The position numbers and the translations under genes were made by a program. A DNA stretch of 13,499 nucleotides from Actinomycetota bacterium (lineage in GTDB: Bacteria; Actinomycetota; Actinomycetes; Nanopelagicales; Nanopelagicaceae), in NCBI GenBank assembly GCA_009706135.1, contig WLRX01000014.1:1-13499 (forward strand), read 5' to 3'. The notes below the pieces were generated by a model. That model did no database searches. It saw nothing but the letters and a program-made list of their open reading frames with translations, and was not told where the DNA came from. Below, piece by piece: positions 1 through 7,399 of the stretch. Each line of letters starts with the position of its first letter. Positions within the stretch are counted from its first letter, which is position 1.

Positions 1-1
1 A

Positions 2-796
2 ATTACGCCAGGAAACTTTATTTTCAGAACTCGTGAATTCGAGCAGATGGAGATGGAGTTCTTTGTTGTGCCAGGCACAGATGAAGAGTGGCACCAATAT
101 TGGATTGATACACGCATGGCTTGGTATGTGGACCTGGGAATTAATCCAGAGCGTCTACGCATCTACGAACATCCAAAAGAAAAATTGTCACACTATTCAA
201 AGCGCACAGCAGATATCGAATACAAATTCGAATTTGCAGGCACCGAATGGGGCGAACTCGAGGGCGTTGCAAACCGCACGGACTTTGATTTAAAGGCGCA
301 CTCTGCAGCATCCGGTAAGGATCTTTCATACTTTGATCAAGAAAAAAATGAACGATGGACACCATTTGTTATCGAACCTGCAGCAGGTGTGGATCGCGCA
401 ACTCTTACATTCTTAATGGATGCATTTACAGAAGATGAAGCACCTAATAGCAAAGGTGAGATGGAAAAGCGTGCGGTGCTTAAACTTGATTATCGTTTAG
501 CACCAATAAAAGTAGCTGTTCTTCCACTTTCACGTAACGCTGATTTATCTCCTAAAGCACGCGATCTTGCAGCGCAATTGCGCAAGAACTGGAGTATCGA
601 TTTCGATGACGCTGGTGCGATTGGTCGTCGATACCGTCGCCAAGATGAAATTGGAACTCCTTATTGCATCACTGTTGACTTTGAAACGCTTGAAGATCAT
701 GCAGTAACAATTCGCGATCGTGACACGATGGCACAGGAGCGCATTGCACTCGATCAGGTTGAAGCATGGTTAGCGCCACGACTACTCGGTTGCTAA
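2..796 (+). CDS. glyS: Glycyl-tRNA synthetase, single-chain class II type (5' truncated by window edge)
   Basis: Charges tRNA-Gly with glycine in the cytoplasm. The frame is open from base 2, so the 264 visible residues are the C-terminal part of a protein that is usually about 460 residues in the dimeric alpha2 family. The first residues, [20 protein letters not shown], are the class II motif 2 region with its FRTRE arginine. Further on lie [13 protein letters not shown], the [15 protein letters not shown] segment typical of alpha2 GlyRS, and motif 3 ([14 protein letters not shown]). The last ~110 residues, beginning near [12 protein letters not shown], form the anticodon-binding domain. An ATG at 47 lies inside motif 2 and cannot be the real start. 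The 3' end overlaps dusB by 31 bases, which suggests co-transcription. The family assignment is very secure; glyQS is an alternative symbol. Confidence 0.96.
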   Translation: MTPGNFIFRTREFEQMEMEFFVVPGTDEEWHQYWIDTRMAWYVDLGINPERLRIYEHPKEKLSHYSKRTADIEYKFEFAGTEWGELEGVANRTDFDLKAHSAASGKDLSYFDQEKNERWTPFVIEPAAGVDRATLTFLMDAFTEDEAPNSKGEMEKRAVLKLDYRLAPIKVAVLPLSRNADLSPKARDLAAQLRKNWSIDFDDAGAIGRRYRRQDEIGTPYCITVDFETLEDHAVTIRDRDTMAQERIALDQVEAWLAPRLLGC

Positions 797-1932
797 AACC
801 ACTAACACTTGCCCTCGCATCTGGCGATCATCAAATTGATCCACCAGTTGTGTTGGCACCGATGGCAGGCATTACCAACGCTCCATTTCGCATGCTCTGC
901 CGCGAACAAGGTGCTGGTTTGTTCGTCTCTGAAATGGTGACAGCGCGCGCGCTAATTGAACGACGTCCAGAAACTCTGCGCATGATCGAGCCAGGTAAAG
1001 GCGAGTGGCCACGTTCTGTTCAGTTATATAGCGTGGATCCACACACAATGCGTGCGGCAGTAACAATGCTTGGTAAAGAAAACTTAGTCGACCACATTGA
1101 TATGAACTTTGGGTGCCCTGTTCCTAAAGTTACTCGCAAAGGCGGAGGAGCAGCACTTCCGTATAAACGCAATCTCTTTAGTGCAATTGTTGGCGCAGCA
1201 GTAGAAGCAGCGAAACCATTTGGAATTCCGGTAACAGTAAAAATGCGCATAGGCATAGATAGTGATCACCACACATATTTAGAAGCAGCAAAATCAGCAG
1301 CAGACTTAGGTGTTGCGTGGGTTGCATTGCATGCACGAACAGCAGCACAGATGTACGAAGGTAAATCAGATTGGTCTGCAATCACTCAACTTGTCGAACA
1401 CCTCAAACCAACTGGTGTGCCCGTACTTGGCAACGGAGATATTTGGTCAGGTGCCGATGGAGTTGAAATGGTGCGCCAAACAGGATGTGCGGGCGTAGTA
1501 GTTGGACGTGGATGTCTCGGGCGCCCGTGGTTATTTTCAGATTTAGTCAGCGCATTTAATGGTGGAACAGAGCGCACATTGCCAACGCTTCACCAAGTGC
1601 GCGAAGTAATGTTTAGACATGGAGAATTAATTGTTGATTACTTTGAATCTGAAGATCGTGGATGCCGTGATTTGCGCAAACATATGGCGTGGTATCTCAA
1701 GGGATTTAGAGTTCACCGCGAATTACGTAGAGAGTTTGGCCTAATCGAATCTCTTTCACACTTTCGAACGCTGCTAAATCAACTCGATGAACAGCCATAT
1801 CCAATTGAGGTAGGTGAAAAACCACGTGGTCGCACAAGTCATGGTCGCCCCGTTACTTTGCCAGATCGTTGGTTGGATGATCCAAATGAGATGGCTGCAA
1901 TCGAACTAGAAGATGCGTTTTCAGGTGGCTGA
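766..1932 (+). CDS. dusB: tRNA-dihydrouridine synthase (DusB family)
   Basis: FMN- and NADPH-dependent reduction of uridine to dihydrouridine in the tRNA D-loop. The 388-residue protein is a TIM barrel followed by a helical C-terminal domain. Visible signatures are the FMN-binding start [12 protein letters not shown] (31-42), the catalytic motif MNFGCP with Cys117, VTVKMRIG (156-163, Lys159), [15 protein letters not shown] (189-203), GNGDIW (222-227), the phosphate-binding loop [15 protein letters not shown] (243-257), and [14 protein letters not shown] (301-314) in the helical domain. The ATG at 766 has AGG at 756-758, seven bases upstream, which favours this start. It places the first ten codons inside the glyS end. 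An in-frame TTG at 790 would nearly remove the overlap but has a poorer site. Its stop TGA shares one base with the next ATG (TGATG). The dusB subtype is inferred from length and motifs. Confidence 0.94.
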   Translation: MVSATTTRLLKPLTLALASGDHQIDPPVVLAPMAGITNAPFRMLCREQGAGLFVSEMVTARALIERRPETLRMIEPGKGEWPRSVQLYSVDPHTMRAAVTMLGKENLVDHIDMNFGCPVPKVTRKGGGAALPYKRNLFSAIVGAAVEAAKPFGIPVTVKMRIGIDSDHHTYLEAAKSAADLGVAWVALHARTAAQMYEGKSDWSAITQLVEHLKPTGVPVLGNGDIWSGADGVEMVRQTGCAGVVVGRGCLGRPWLFSDLVSAFNGGTERTLPTLHQVREVMFRHGELIVDYFESEDRGCRDLRKHMAWYLKGFRVHRELRREFGLIESLSHFRTLLNQLDEQPYPIEVGEKPRGRTSHGRPVTLPDRWLDDPNEMAAIELEDAFSGG

Positions 1933-2585
1933 TGTTTATTTTTAGATTTATTCGGCGGATATTTACAATAATTTTTCTAATTATTTTAGCTGTCCCAACG
2001 TACGCCATTGGAAAGACGTATTACGCAGCGCACTATCCAGTTGTACGTGGGGCAGATGCCATAGTTGTAATGGGTGCTGCGCAATTCGATGGTCGCCCCG
2101 GTGATGTTTTAGAGGCACGTTTGATTGAAGCCAAAAGAATTTATGATTTAGAGCTTGCTCCGATAATTATTACTGTCGGTTCACGCGCGCCGGGTGATCG
2201 CACAACCGAAGCCGCATCTGGACGCGCTTGGCTTATTTCTGCAGGAGTTCCGGCTCGCAATATTGTTGCGCTACCAACTGGGCGTGACACATTAGTTAGT
2301 ACAAAGGCTTATGTGCGCGAGATGAAAAAGCGAGAAATCAAAAATGTCATCATTGCAACAGATCCATATCACTGTCGCCGCTCAATGACGATGGCAAATG
2401 ATCGCGGCTTAATCGCAACATGCTCTCCTGTGCAATTTGGTCCAAATTCATTAAAGAATTCCACAAAGCGCTATTTAATTCGCGAATCAGGTGCCTATCT
2501 CGCTTACATCACGTTAGGTCACTTCGGAATAAACATCAGCGACTATTTAGATGTTAACAAAATTCTAGATAAGGTTGTTGCATGA
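1932..2585 (+). CDS. Membrane-anchored DUF218 / YdcF-SanA-like protein
   Basis: 217 residues. Residues 4-26 form one strongly hydrophobic segment preceded by arginines (FIRR), consistent with an inner-membrane anchor or uncleaved signal with the rest outside. The body matches the DUF218 fold. The strand DAIVVMGAAQFDGRPG (42-57) is followed by LEARLIEAKRIYD, a second strand IIITVGS, the TEAASGRAWLISAGVP helix, NIVALPTGRDTLVSTKAY, and VIIATDPYHCRRSMTMA, which carries the conserved H-x-x-R-S region. Proteins of this family (YdcF, SanA, ElyC) are linked to envelope or peptidoglycan-precursor processes, but their reaction is poorly defined. The start ATG overlaps the dusB stop by one base, with AGGTGG just upstream. 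The stop overlaps dgt by four bases (ATGA). The specific function is unknown. Confidence 0.85.
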   Translation: MFIFRFIRRIFTIIFLIILAVPTYAIGKTYYAAHYPVVRGADAIVVMGAAQFDGRPGDVLEARLIEAKRIYDLELAPIIITVGSRAPGDRTTEAASGRAWLISAGVPARNIVALPTGRDTLVSTKAYVREMKKREIKNVIIATDPYHCRRSMTMANDRGLIATCSPVQFGPNSLKNSTKRYLIRESGAYLAYITLGHFGINISDYLDVNKILDKVVA

Positions 2586-3802
2586 GCGTTTACAGTGATC
2601 GCGACAACGAACGCTTTCTCGATGAACCGGCAAAGCGTGCAGGTCGCACAGAATTTATGCGAGACCGCGCTCGAGTAATTCACTCTGCTTCCCTTCGTCG
2701 CCTCGCAGCAAAAACTCAAGTTGCTGTTCCTTGGGAAAATGATTTCCAACGCACTCGTTTGTCTCACTCACTTGAGTGCGCACAAATTGGTCGCGAACTC
2801 GGCGAATCACTCGGTGCGGACCCCGATTTATTAGATACCGCATGTCTTGCACACGATTTAGGTCACCCACCATTTGGACATAATGGTGAAGAAGCACTTG
2901 CCGAAATAGCAAGGAGTTGTGGCGGCTTTGAAGGAAACGCTCAGAGTTTTAGATTACTTACACGTCTTGAAGCAAAAACTGTGGACGCGGATGGTCGATC
3001 AATTGGATTAAATCTAACCCGTGCATCTTTGGATGCAGCCACAAAGTATCCGTGGCAACGTGCAACTAATCCCCGTAAATTTGGTGTTTATGATGATGAT
3101 GTCGAAATCTACAAGTGGATGCGCGCTGATGCCCCAGAAGGCAAGCGCTGTATCGAGGCACAAATTATGGATTGGTCAGATGACGTTTCATATTCAGTCC
3201 ATGATTTAGAAGATGCAATTGTTGCCAGTCAGGTACATGTGCGCGCTTTTGAAGATGATTTCGATGCAATTTATCAGTCTATGACAGAAGATTATGGAAG
3301 CAACGCATCGAAGTCTGAAGCAACCGAAGCACTTGTTAGGTTACAAGATCTTTCATGTTGGCCAGTTAACTACGATGGTAGCCATCGCTCCCTTGCTCGC
3401 TTAAAAGATTCAACGAGCCAATTAATTGGTCGCTTTGTATTAGCTGCTGAGAATAAAACTCGCGCAATCTATGGTGACGAACCACTTGCTAGATATGGCG
3501 CCAATCTTGAAATTCCACGGGAACATTTAGTAGAAGTTGATTTCCTCAAAGCAGTTGCAGGTCACTACTTAATTCGTGCCGCTGAATCGCAAGAGCGTTA
3601 TGCAAAGCAAAAGATTGTGATTGTTGAACTTGTCGATCTTTTGTATAAGAGTGCGCCTAAAGCACTGGATGCAATTTTTATCGATGACTGGAACCGCGCT
3701 GCCGATGATGGGCAGCGCCTTCGTGTAGTAATTGATCAGATTGCAGCGCTGACTGACCCTGGTGCTTACGCCTTGCATGCTCGTCTGACTCAAAATCGCT
3801 AA
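2582..3802 (+). CDS. dgt: Deoxyguanosinetriphosphate triphosphohydrolase-like protein (HD superfamily)
   Basis: Predicted to hydrolyse dGTP or other dNTPs to the nucleoside and tripolyphosphate, controlling the dNTP pool. The 406-residue length fits the shorter dGTPase-like class. The N-terminal RDRARVIHSASLRRLAAKTQV is the family hallmark. The HD metal site is visible: His62 in TRLSHSLE, His91-Asp92 in CLAHDLGHPPFGHNGE, and the distal acidic pair Asp200/Asp201 in DWSDDVSYSVHDLED. FEGNAQSFRLLTRLE (117-131) lies in the nucleotide-binding region. AAGG at 2571-2574 sits seven bases before the ATG, which itself overlaps the previous stop (ATGA), so translational coupling is likely. The dnaG gene follows after 9 bases. 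A dgt-dnaG pairing is familiar from other actinobacteria (from memory). Substrate range cannot be read from sequence. Confidence 0.93.
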   Translation: MSVYSDRDNERFLDEPAKRAGRTEFMRDRARVIHSASLRRLAAKTQVAVPWENDFQRTRLSHSLECAQIGRELGESLGADPDLLDTACLAHDLGHPPFGHNGEEALAEIARSCGGFEGNAQSFRLLTRLEAKTVDADGRSIGLNLTRASLDAATKYPWQRATNPRKFGVYDDDVEIYKWMRADAPEGKRCIEAQIMDWSDDVSYSVHDLEDAIVASQVHVRAFEDDFDAIYQSMTEDYGSNASKSEATEALVRLQDLSCWPVNYDGSHRSLARLKDSTSQLIGRFVLAAENKTRAIYGDEPLARYGANLEIPREHLVEVDFLKAVAGHYLIRAAESQERYAKQKIVIVELVDLLYKSAPKALDAIFIDDWNRAADDGQRLRVVIDQIAALTDPGAYALHARLTQNR

Positions 3803-3805
3803 AGT
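3800..3805 (+). promoter_or_regulatory. Candidate leaderless -10 box for dnaG
   Basis: TAAAGT fits the actinobacterial -10 pattern TANNNT and ends exactly six bases before the dnaG ATG at 3812, the geometry of a leaderless start. Its first three bases are the dgt stop codon. No Shine-Dalgarno is visible before dnaG. No convincing -35 sits at 16-18 bases; TTGCAT at 3773-3778 is 21 bases away. This is speculative. Confidence 0.3.
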
Positions 3806-3811
3806 GCGCCT

Positions 3812-5659
3812 ATGAGCGGACGCATAAAAGATGAGGATGTTACCTATCTTCGCGAACGTGTTCCGATTGATGAAGTAGTTGCAGATTATGTACAACTAAA
3901 GTCAGCAGGCGGCGGACAGAAAAAAGGTTTGTGTCCTTTCCACGATGAAAAATCTCCATCCTTTCACGTAACGCCAAGTAAGGGTTTTTATCACTGCTTT
4001 GGCTGCCAAGCCAGTGGCGATGTTATTTCATTTTTAATGAAGATGGATCACCTGACGTTTACTGAAACTCTTGAAAAACTTGCAGATCGCATTGGTTATA
4101 CATTGCGATATGACGAGAATTCATCTGGCCCATCTGTTCCATCCGGTATGCGCTCTCGCCTCATTGCAGCAAATGCTGCAGCCGCAATTTATTATCAAGA
4201 ACAACTCAACACATCTCCTGCTGCAGCTCATGGTCGTGAGTTGCTTACAAAGCGTGGATTTGAAAAAGAAGCGTGCCAATTATTTGGAGTTGGATTTGCA
4301 CCCGATGATTGGGATTCACTCACCAAACACTTACGGGCACAAGGTTTTACAATCGATGAATTAGAGAGCGCGGGTCTTTCCAAGATGGGACAGCGCGGAC
4401 CAATTGATCGCTTCCGTAATCGTCTGACCTGGCCGATTAAAGACATTACCGGTGACGTAGTTGGATTTGGTGCGCGAAAATTGGCTAGCGATGAAGAAGA
4501 TCAAGGTCCAAAATATTTAAATACTCCAGAGACTGCGATCTATAAGAAAAGCCAAGTTCTCTATGGATTAGATGTAGCAAAGAAAGAGATAGCAAAGAAG
4601 CGCCAAGCAGTAATCGTTGAAGGCTATACAGATGTAATGGCAGCCCACCTTGCTGGAATTCCAACAGCAGTTGCAACGTGCGGAACAGCATTTGGCGCCG
4701 ACCACATCCGAATTTTGCGCAGATTATTAATGGATGATGATGCTTTCCGTGGTGAAGTTATTTTTACTTTCGATGGTGATGCAGCCGGCCAAAAGGCAGC
4801 GCTACGTGCATTTAGTGATGATCAAAAATTTGTTACGCAAACATTTGTAGCCGTTGAACCTGATGGACTAGATCCTTGCGATCTTCGCCAAATAAAAGGG
4901 AACGCTGCACTTCGTGACCTTATTGCTCGTCGTGTTCCACTCTTTGAGTTCGCGATTCGCGCAGAGTTAGCAAAATATAATCTGGCATCTCCTGAAGGTC
5001 GCATCGGTGCGCTAAATGCTGCAGCCCCACTTGTCGCACAAATTAGAGATAAATCTTTGCGCCCCGAATATTCACGCTCACTTGCTGGCTGGCTCGGCGT
5101 TGAAGTCGAACAAGTATCGTCTGCTGTTGCAACAGCGATGAAGAAAACTCCACAAATAAGTGTTGATCCGTCATCTCCAGAAGTTGTGCCACAAGATTGG
5201 CGTCCAGATCCACAAGAGCCACGTTTAATTCTGGAACGTGAAGTATTAAAGGCTCGTGTTCAATCACCGACGCTCTGCCAATCTTTTAACGAACTTGAAG
5301 CAAACGCTTTCACACATCCTGCTTATCAAGAACTTCGTGCAGTCATTGATCAAATGGCGCCAGATAATGCAGCCCTGACAATTGATAAAATTACAAATGA
5401 GAATATGAAATCTCTATTTACAGAGTTAAATGTCGAACCAATTCGCGCAGATGGGGAAATCACAGAGCATTACGTCGCTAGCATTATTGCTCGTCTGCGC
5501 GAAGTAGCTGTCTCGCGCGCAATTGCAGAACTTAAATCAAGTTTGCAAAGACTTAATCCTGTTGAAAATGACGCGGAATACAACGCAGCGTTTGCCCAAC
5601 TAGTCGCCCTAGAAAGCACTCGGCGCACCTTGCATGATCTCGCCCTTGGCGGGCTATAA
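3812..5659 (+). CDS. dnaG: DNA primase DnaG
   Basis: Makes RNA primers for chromosome replication, acting with the DnaB helicase. 615 residues, normal for the family. The N-terminal CHC2 zinc-binding domain has ligands Cys41, His44, Cys62 and Cys65 (CPFHDEKSPSF ... YHCFGC). The core carries the primase signature RFRNRLTWPI (200-209). It continues into the TOPRIM domain with Glu270 in EGYTDVMA and the metal pair Asp321/Asp323 in FDGDAAGQKA. DGLDPCDLR (351-359) is typical of actinobacterial primases. The C-terminal ~180 residues are helical and acidic, as in the helicase-interaction domain, and are less conserved. The start is set by MSGRIKDEDV just ahead of the family-typical RERVPIDEVV. No Shine-Dalgarno is seen in the 9-base gap after dgt, so expression may depend on coupling or a leaderless transcript. 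A tRNA gene follows. Confidence 0.97.
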   Translation: MSGRIKDEDVTYLRERVPIDEVVADYVQLKSAGGGQKKGLCPFHDEKSPSFHVTPSKGFYHCFGCQASGDVISFLMKMDHLTFTETLEKLADRIGYTLRYDENSSGPSVPSGMRSRLIAANAAAAIYYQEQLNTSPAAAHGRELLTKRGFEKEACQLFGVGFAPDDWDSLTKHLRAQGFTIDELESAGLSKMGQRGPIDRFRNRLTWPIKDITGDVVGFGARKLASDEEDQGPKYLNTPETAIYKKSQVLYGLDVAKKEIAKKRQAVIVEGYTDVMAAHLAGIPTAVATCGTAFGADHIRILRRLLMDDDAFRGEVIFTFDGDAAGQKAALRAFSDDQKFVTQTFVAVEPDGLDPCDLRQIKGNAALRDLIARRVPLFEFAIRAELAKYNLASPEGRIGALNAAAPLVAQIRDKSLRPEYSRSLAGWLGVEVEQVSSAVATAMKKTPQISVDPSSPEVVPQDWRPDPQEPRLILEREVLKARVQSPTLCQSFNELEANAFTHPAYQELRAVIDQMAPDNAALTIDKITNENMKSLFTELNVEPIRADGEITEHYVASIIARLREVAVSRAIAELKSSLQRLNPVENDAEYNAAFAQLVALESTRRTLHDLALGGL

Positions 5660-5672
5660 CTCCGCTTCGATT

Positions 5673-5701
5673 TAGACCACCCCTTAGCTGTGCGCTAGAG
5701 T
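5673..5701 (+). promoter_or_regulatory. Probable sigma-70-type promoter of the tRNA-Asn gene
   Basis: TAGACC (5673-5678, four of six matches to TTGACA) and TAGAGT (5696-5701, a TANNNT -10 box) are separated by 17 bases. This would start transcription around 5707-5709, about 27 bases before the mature tRNA. The assignment rests on position and spacing alone. Confidence 0.45.
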
Positions 5702-5715
5702 GTGCGCTCGTAACT

Positions 5716-5727
5716 CTTCGCGAGAAG
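5716..5727 (+). other. Small GNRA-type hairpin in the predicted tRNA-Asn precursor leader
   Basis: CTTC-GCGA-GAAG folds as a 4-bp stem capped by a GCGA tetraloop, a member of the stable GNRA class, eight bases before tRNA position 1. It would lie in the 5' leader that RNase P removes. The stem is short and may be fortuitous; an alternative pairing of TCGC with GCGA overlaps it. Confidence 0.25.
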
Positions 5728-5734
5728 CGAATAG

Positions 5735-5806
5735 TCCCTGATAGCTCAATGGCAGAGCAGCCGGCTGTTAACCGGCAGGTTCTTGGTTCGAATCCAAGTC
5801 AGGGAG
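5735..5806 (+). tRNA. tRNA-Asn (anticodon GTT)
   Basis: The full cloverleaf can be drawn by hand. The acceptor stem TCCCTGA (5735-5741) pairs with TCAGGGA (5799-5805). The D stem is GCTC/GAGC. The anticodon stem GCCGG (5760-5764) pairs with CCGGC around the loop CTGTTAA, with GTT at 5767-5769 reading AAC/AAT (Asn). The T arm is CTTGG-TTCGAAT-CCAAG. The discriminator base is G at 5806. The next bases are CAT, so the 3' CCA is not encoded and must be added by a nucleotidyltransferase. The gene sits between dnaG and the Rieske gene and probably has its own promoter. Confidence 0.97.
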
Positions 5807-5881
5807 CATATATTTCTCAGGCTTCTCAAAGGCACACAAGTTATTCTTTCAACTTCAATCAATGATTAGGAATGTATAGAG

Positions 5882-6268
5882 ATGAATCGCAGAGGATTTT
5901 TAAGGAATACGGCAATTGCTGCTGGTGCTCTTATTTTCGGGCGCACACAATCTGCCGTTGCCGCTTCACCAAAAAAAATAATTAAGGCCTCCAAATTTCC
6001 CGTTGGATCCTCTCGCAAATTTGTTGCAACCAATGGTGCGCCCGCATTTCTCTTTCGCACAAAGAGTGGAGTGTTTGCGTACTCGGCAATTTGCACGCAC
6101 CAAGGCTGCACCGTTGATTATTTAAAAGCAGGGAAAAAACTTGTTTGTCCATGTCATGGTGGTTCCTTCGACCCATTTAAATCGGGCAAACCTGTAGGTG
6201 GGCCACCAGAGCGCGCGTTAGACAAAATTTTGGTATCAATTAAGAGTGATTGGATTGTTCAATCTTAA
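5882..6268 (+). CDS. Small Tat-exported Rieske 2Fe-2S protein
   Basis: 128 residues. The N-terminus MNRRGFLRNTAIAAGALIF carries a twin-arginine signal (Arg3-Arg4, RRGFL) followed by a hydrophobic stretch and an AVAA region near 25-28, so folded export with the cluster already inserted is likely. It could also stay anchored. The Rieske motifs are CTHQGC (71-76) and CPCHGGSF (89-96): Cys71, His73, Cys89 and His92 would bind the 2Fe-2S cluster and Cys76-Cys91 would form the family disulfide. The protein is far shorter than cytochrome bc1 Rieske subunits, and no cytochrome b or c gene adjoins it, so qcrA is not assigned. Gly replaces the usual Ser after CPCHG, which in known Rieske proteins would favour a lower redox potential (inference). 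AGGA at 5868-5871 lies ten bases upstream as a possible ribosome site. The redox partner is unknown. Confidence 0.9.
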   Translation: MNRRGFLRNTAIAAGALIFGRTQSAVAASPKKIIKASKFPVGSSRKFVATNGAPAFLFRTKSGVFAYSAICTHQGCTVDYLKAGKKLVCPCHGGSFDPFKSGKPVGGPPERALDKILVSIKSDWIVQS

Positions 6269-7390
6269 ATGAAAAAAACTAGTCTTTATTTTCTAATTGC
6301 ATTTGTACTTGGGGCCAGCGTTGCTGGCGGAATCGCTGTGGCAGAAATCAGTAACACTGGCGGCGTAAAAGCGTGTGTCGATAATAAGACCAAGGTGCTT
6401 TTCTTGTCAGCAAATGGAAAATGCGCAAAAGGTCGCTCACCACTAGAACTCACTACAAATGCATTCGATGTTAAAAATCTGGCTGCGACAATTACACCAT
6501 CTGTTGTATCCATTGCGGTTGAAACAGCGACAAGTGGTGGTACAGGTTCAGGTTGGGTTTATCAATCATCTACGTCGTCTTCCTACATCATCACAAATAA
6601 TCACGTTATTGATGCTGTAGCTTCCGGTACCGGCACAATTACTGTTGAATTTTCAAATGGCAATCAAGCTGAGGCTAAAATTATTGGACGCGATAAGGCC
6701 TATGACGTAGCGGTACTGCAGATAAACAAGGGCAACCTTGCTGCACTCAACATAGGTGATTCAACCAAATTAGTTGTTGGCGAGCCCGTCATGGCAATTG
6801 GTTCACCTCTTGGTTTAGCATCGACAGTGACAACTGGAATTATTTCTGCCCTCAATCGTCCAGTATCTGCAGGAAGTGTTGGACAAGAATCTTTTGTAAA
6901 TGCGATTCAAACTGATGCAGCAATTAACCCTGGAAATTCAGGTGGGGCATTGATTAATGCGCAAGGGCAGATCATCGGAGTTAACTCAGCTATTGCAACG
7001 CTCTCAACTGGTGGCACAAGCGGAAGTATTGGACTTGGCTTTGCAATTCCGATTTCTGAGGCGAAACGTGTAATCGATGAAATCATTACATCACCTACAA
7101 ATACATCAACTCGTCCATTACTTGGTGTTTATTTTGATAATACTTACGAAGGTATCGGAGCAAAAATTCTCAGACTCACACCAGGTGAGGGCGCAGATGC
7201 TGCAGGTATCCCTGCAGGATCCATTATTAAATCAATCGGTGGACAGCGAGTCGTAGATGTTATTGGTGCAATCGTTCGCATTCGATCATATGCACCTGGT
7301 GCCACAGTTTCAGTAACTGTTGACTTACCAAATGGCGGCGGAAGCAAAACATTTACTGTTAAATTGGGCAAAGCACCCTCCAATGGTTAA
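6269..7390 (+). CDS. Secreted HtrA/DegP-like trypsin-fold serine protease with C-terminal PDZ domain
   Basis: 373 residues, predicted to act outside the membrane in protein quality control or processing. A signal peptide (KK, then a hydrophobic run to about residue 25, AVA cut site) is followed by a short Cys-bracketed module, Cys36 to Cys52. The S1C protease domain comes next, with the triad His112 (TNNHVID), Asp146 (AYDVAVL) and Ser224 (NPGNSGGAL). MAIGSPLGL and GLGFAIP are also typical. Residues ~284-368 form one PDZ domain (LLGVYF, AAGIPAGSIIKSIGG). The ATG abuts the Rieske stop (TAAATG) with no Shine-Dalgarno, so translation probably depends on re-initiation after the Rieske gene, implying joint expression. 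Which substrate it cuts, and whether it acts on the Rieske protein, cannot be told. Confidence 0.93.
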   Translation: MKKTSLYFLIAFVLGASVAGGIAVAEISNTGGVKACVDNKTKVLFLSANGKCAKGRSPLELTTNAFDVKNLAATITPSVVSIAVETATSGGTGSGWVYQSSTSSSYIITNNHVIDAVASGTGTITVEFSNGNQAEAKIIGRDKAYDVAVLQINKGNLAALNIGDSTKLVVGEPVMAIGSPLGLASTVTTGIISALNRPVSAGSVGQESFVNAIQTDAAINPGNSGGALINAQGQIIGVNSAIATLSTGGTSGSIGLGFAIPISEAKRVIDEIITSPTNTSTRPLLGVYFDNTYEGIGAKILRLTPGEGADAAGIPAGSIIKSIGGQRVVDVIGAIVRIRSYAPGATVSVTVDLPNGGGSKTFTVKLGKAPSNG

Positions 7391-7393
7391 TCT
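7364..7393 (+). promoter_or_regulatory. Candidate leaderless promoter for the ACT-domain gene
   Basis: TTGGGC (7364-7369) and TAATCT (7388-7393, TANNNT) are 18 bases apart, and the -10 box ends six bases before the ATG at 7400. The box begins with the protease stop codon TAA. The lack of any Shine-Dalgarno before the ATG fits a leaderless transcript. Evidence is positional only. Confidence 0.35.
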
Positions 7394-7399
7394 GTAGCC

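Noticed and set aside
47..49. ATG as start of a complete 249-residue protein
   Set aside because: The ATG falls within class II motif 2 of GlyRS and the frame continues upstream to the window edge with matching family residues.
3088..3101. GATGATGATG-type triplet run as a microsatellite
   Set aside because: It encodes a short Asp run (YDDDVE) in dgt, consistent with ordinary coding sequence.
3569..3895. Minus-strand open frame of 108 codons across the dgt/dnaG junction
   Set aside because: It is antisense to two securely identified genes and has no motif; its existence follows from codon bias of the plus-strand genes.
5660..5881. Possible terminator or small RNA in the largest gap
   Set aside because: Apart from the tRNA, its candidate promoter and a 4-bp-stem hairpin, I found no GC-rich stem followed by a T run and no other RNA fold.
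5882..6268. Assignment as qcrA/petA, the bc1-complex Rieske subunit
   Set aside because: The protein is too short, has a Tat signal directly before the Rieske domain, and has no cytochrome b or c1 neighbour.
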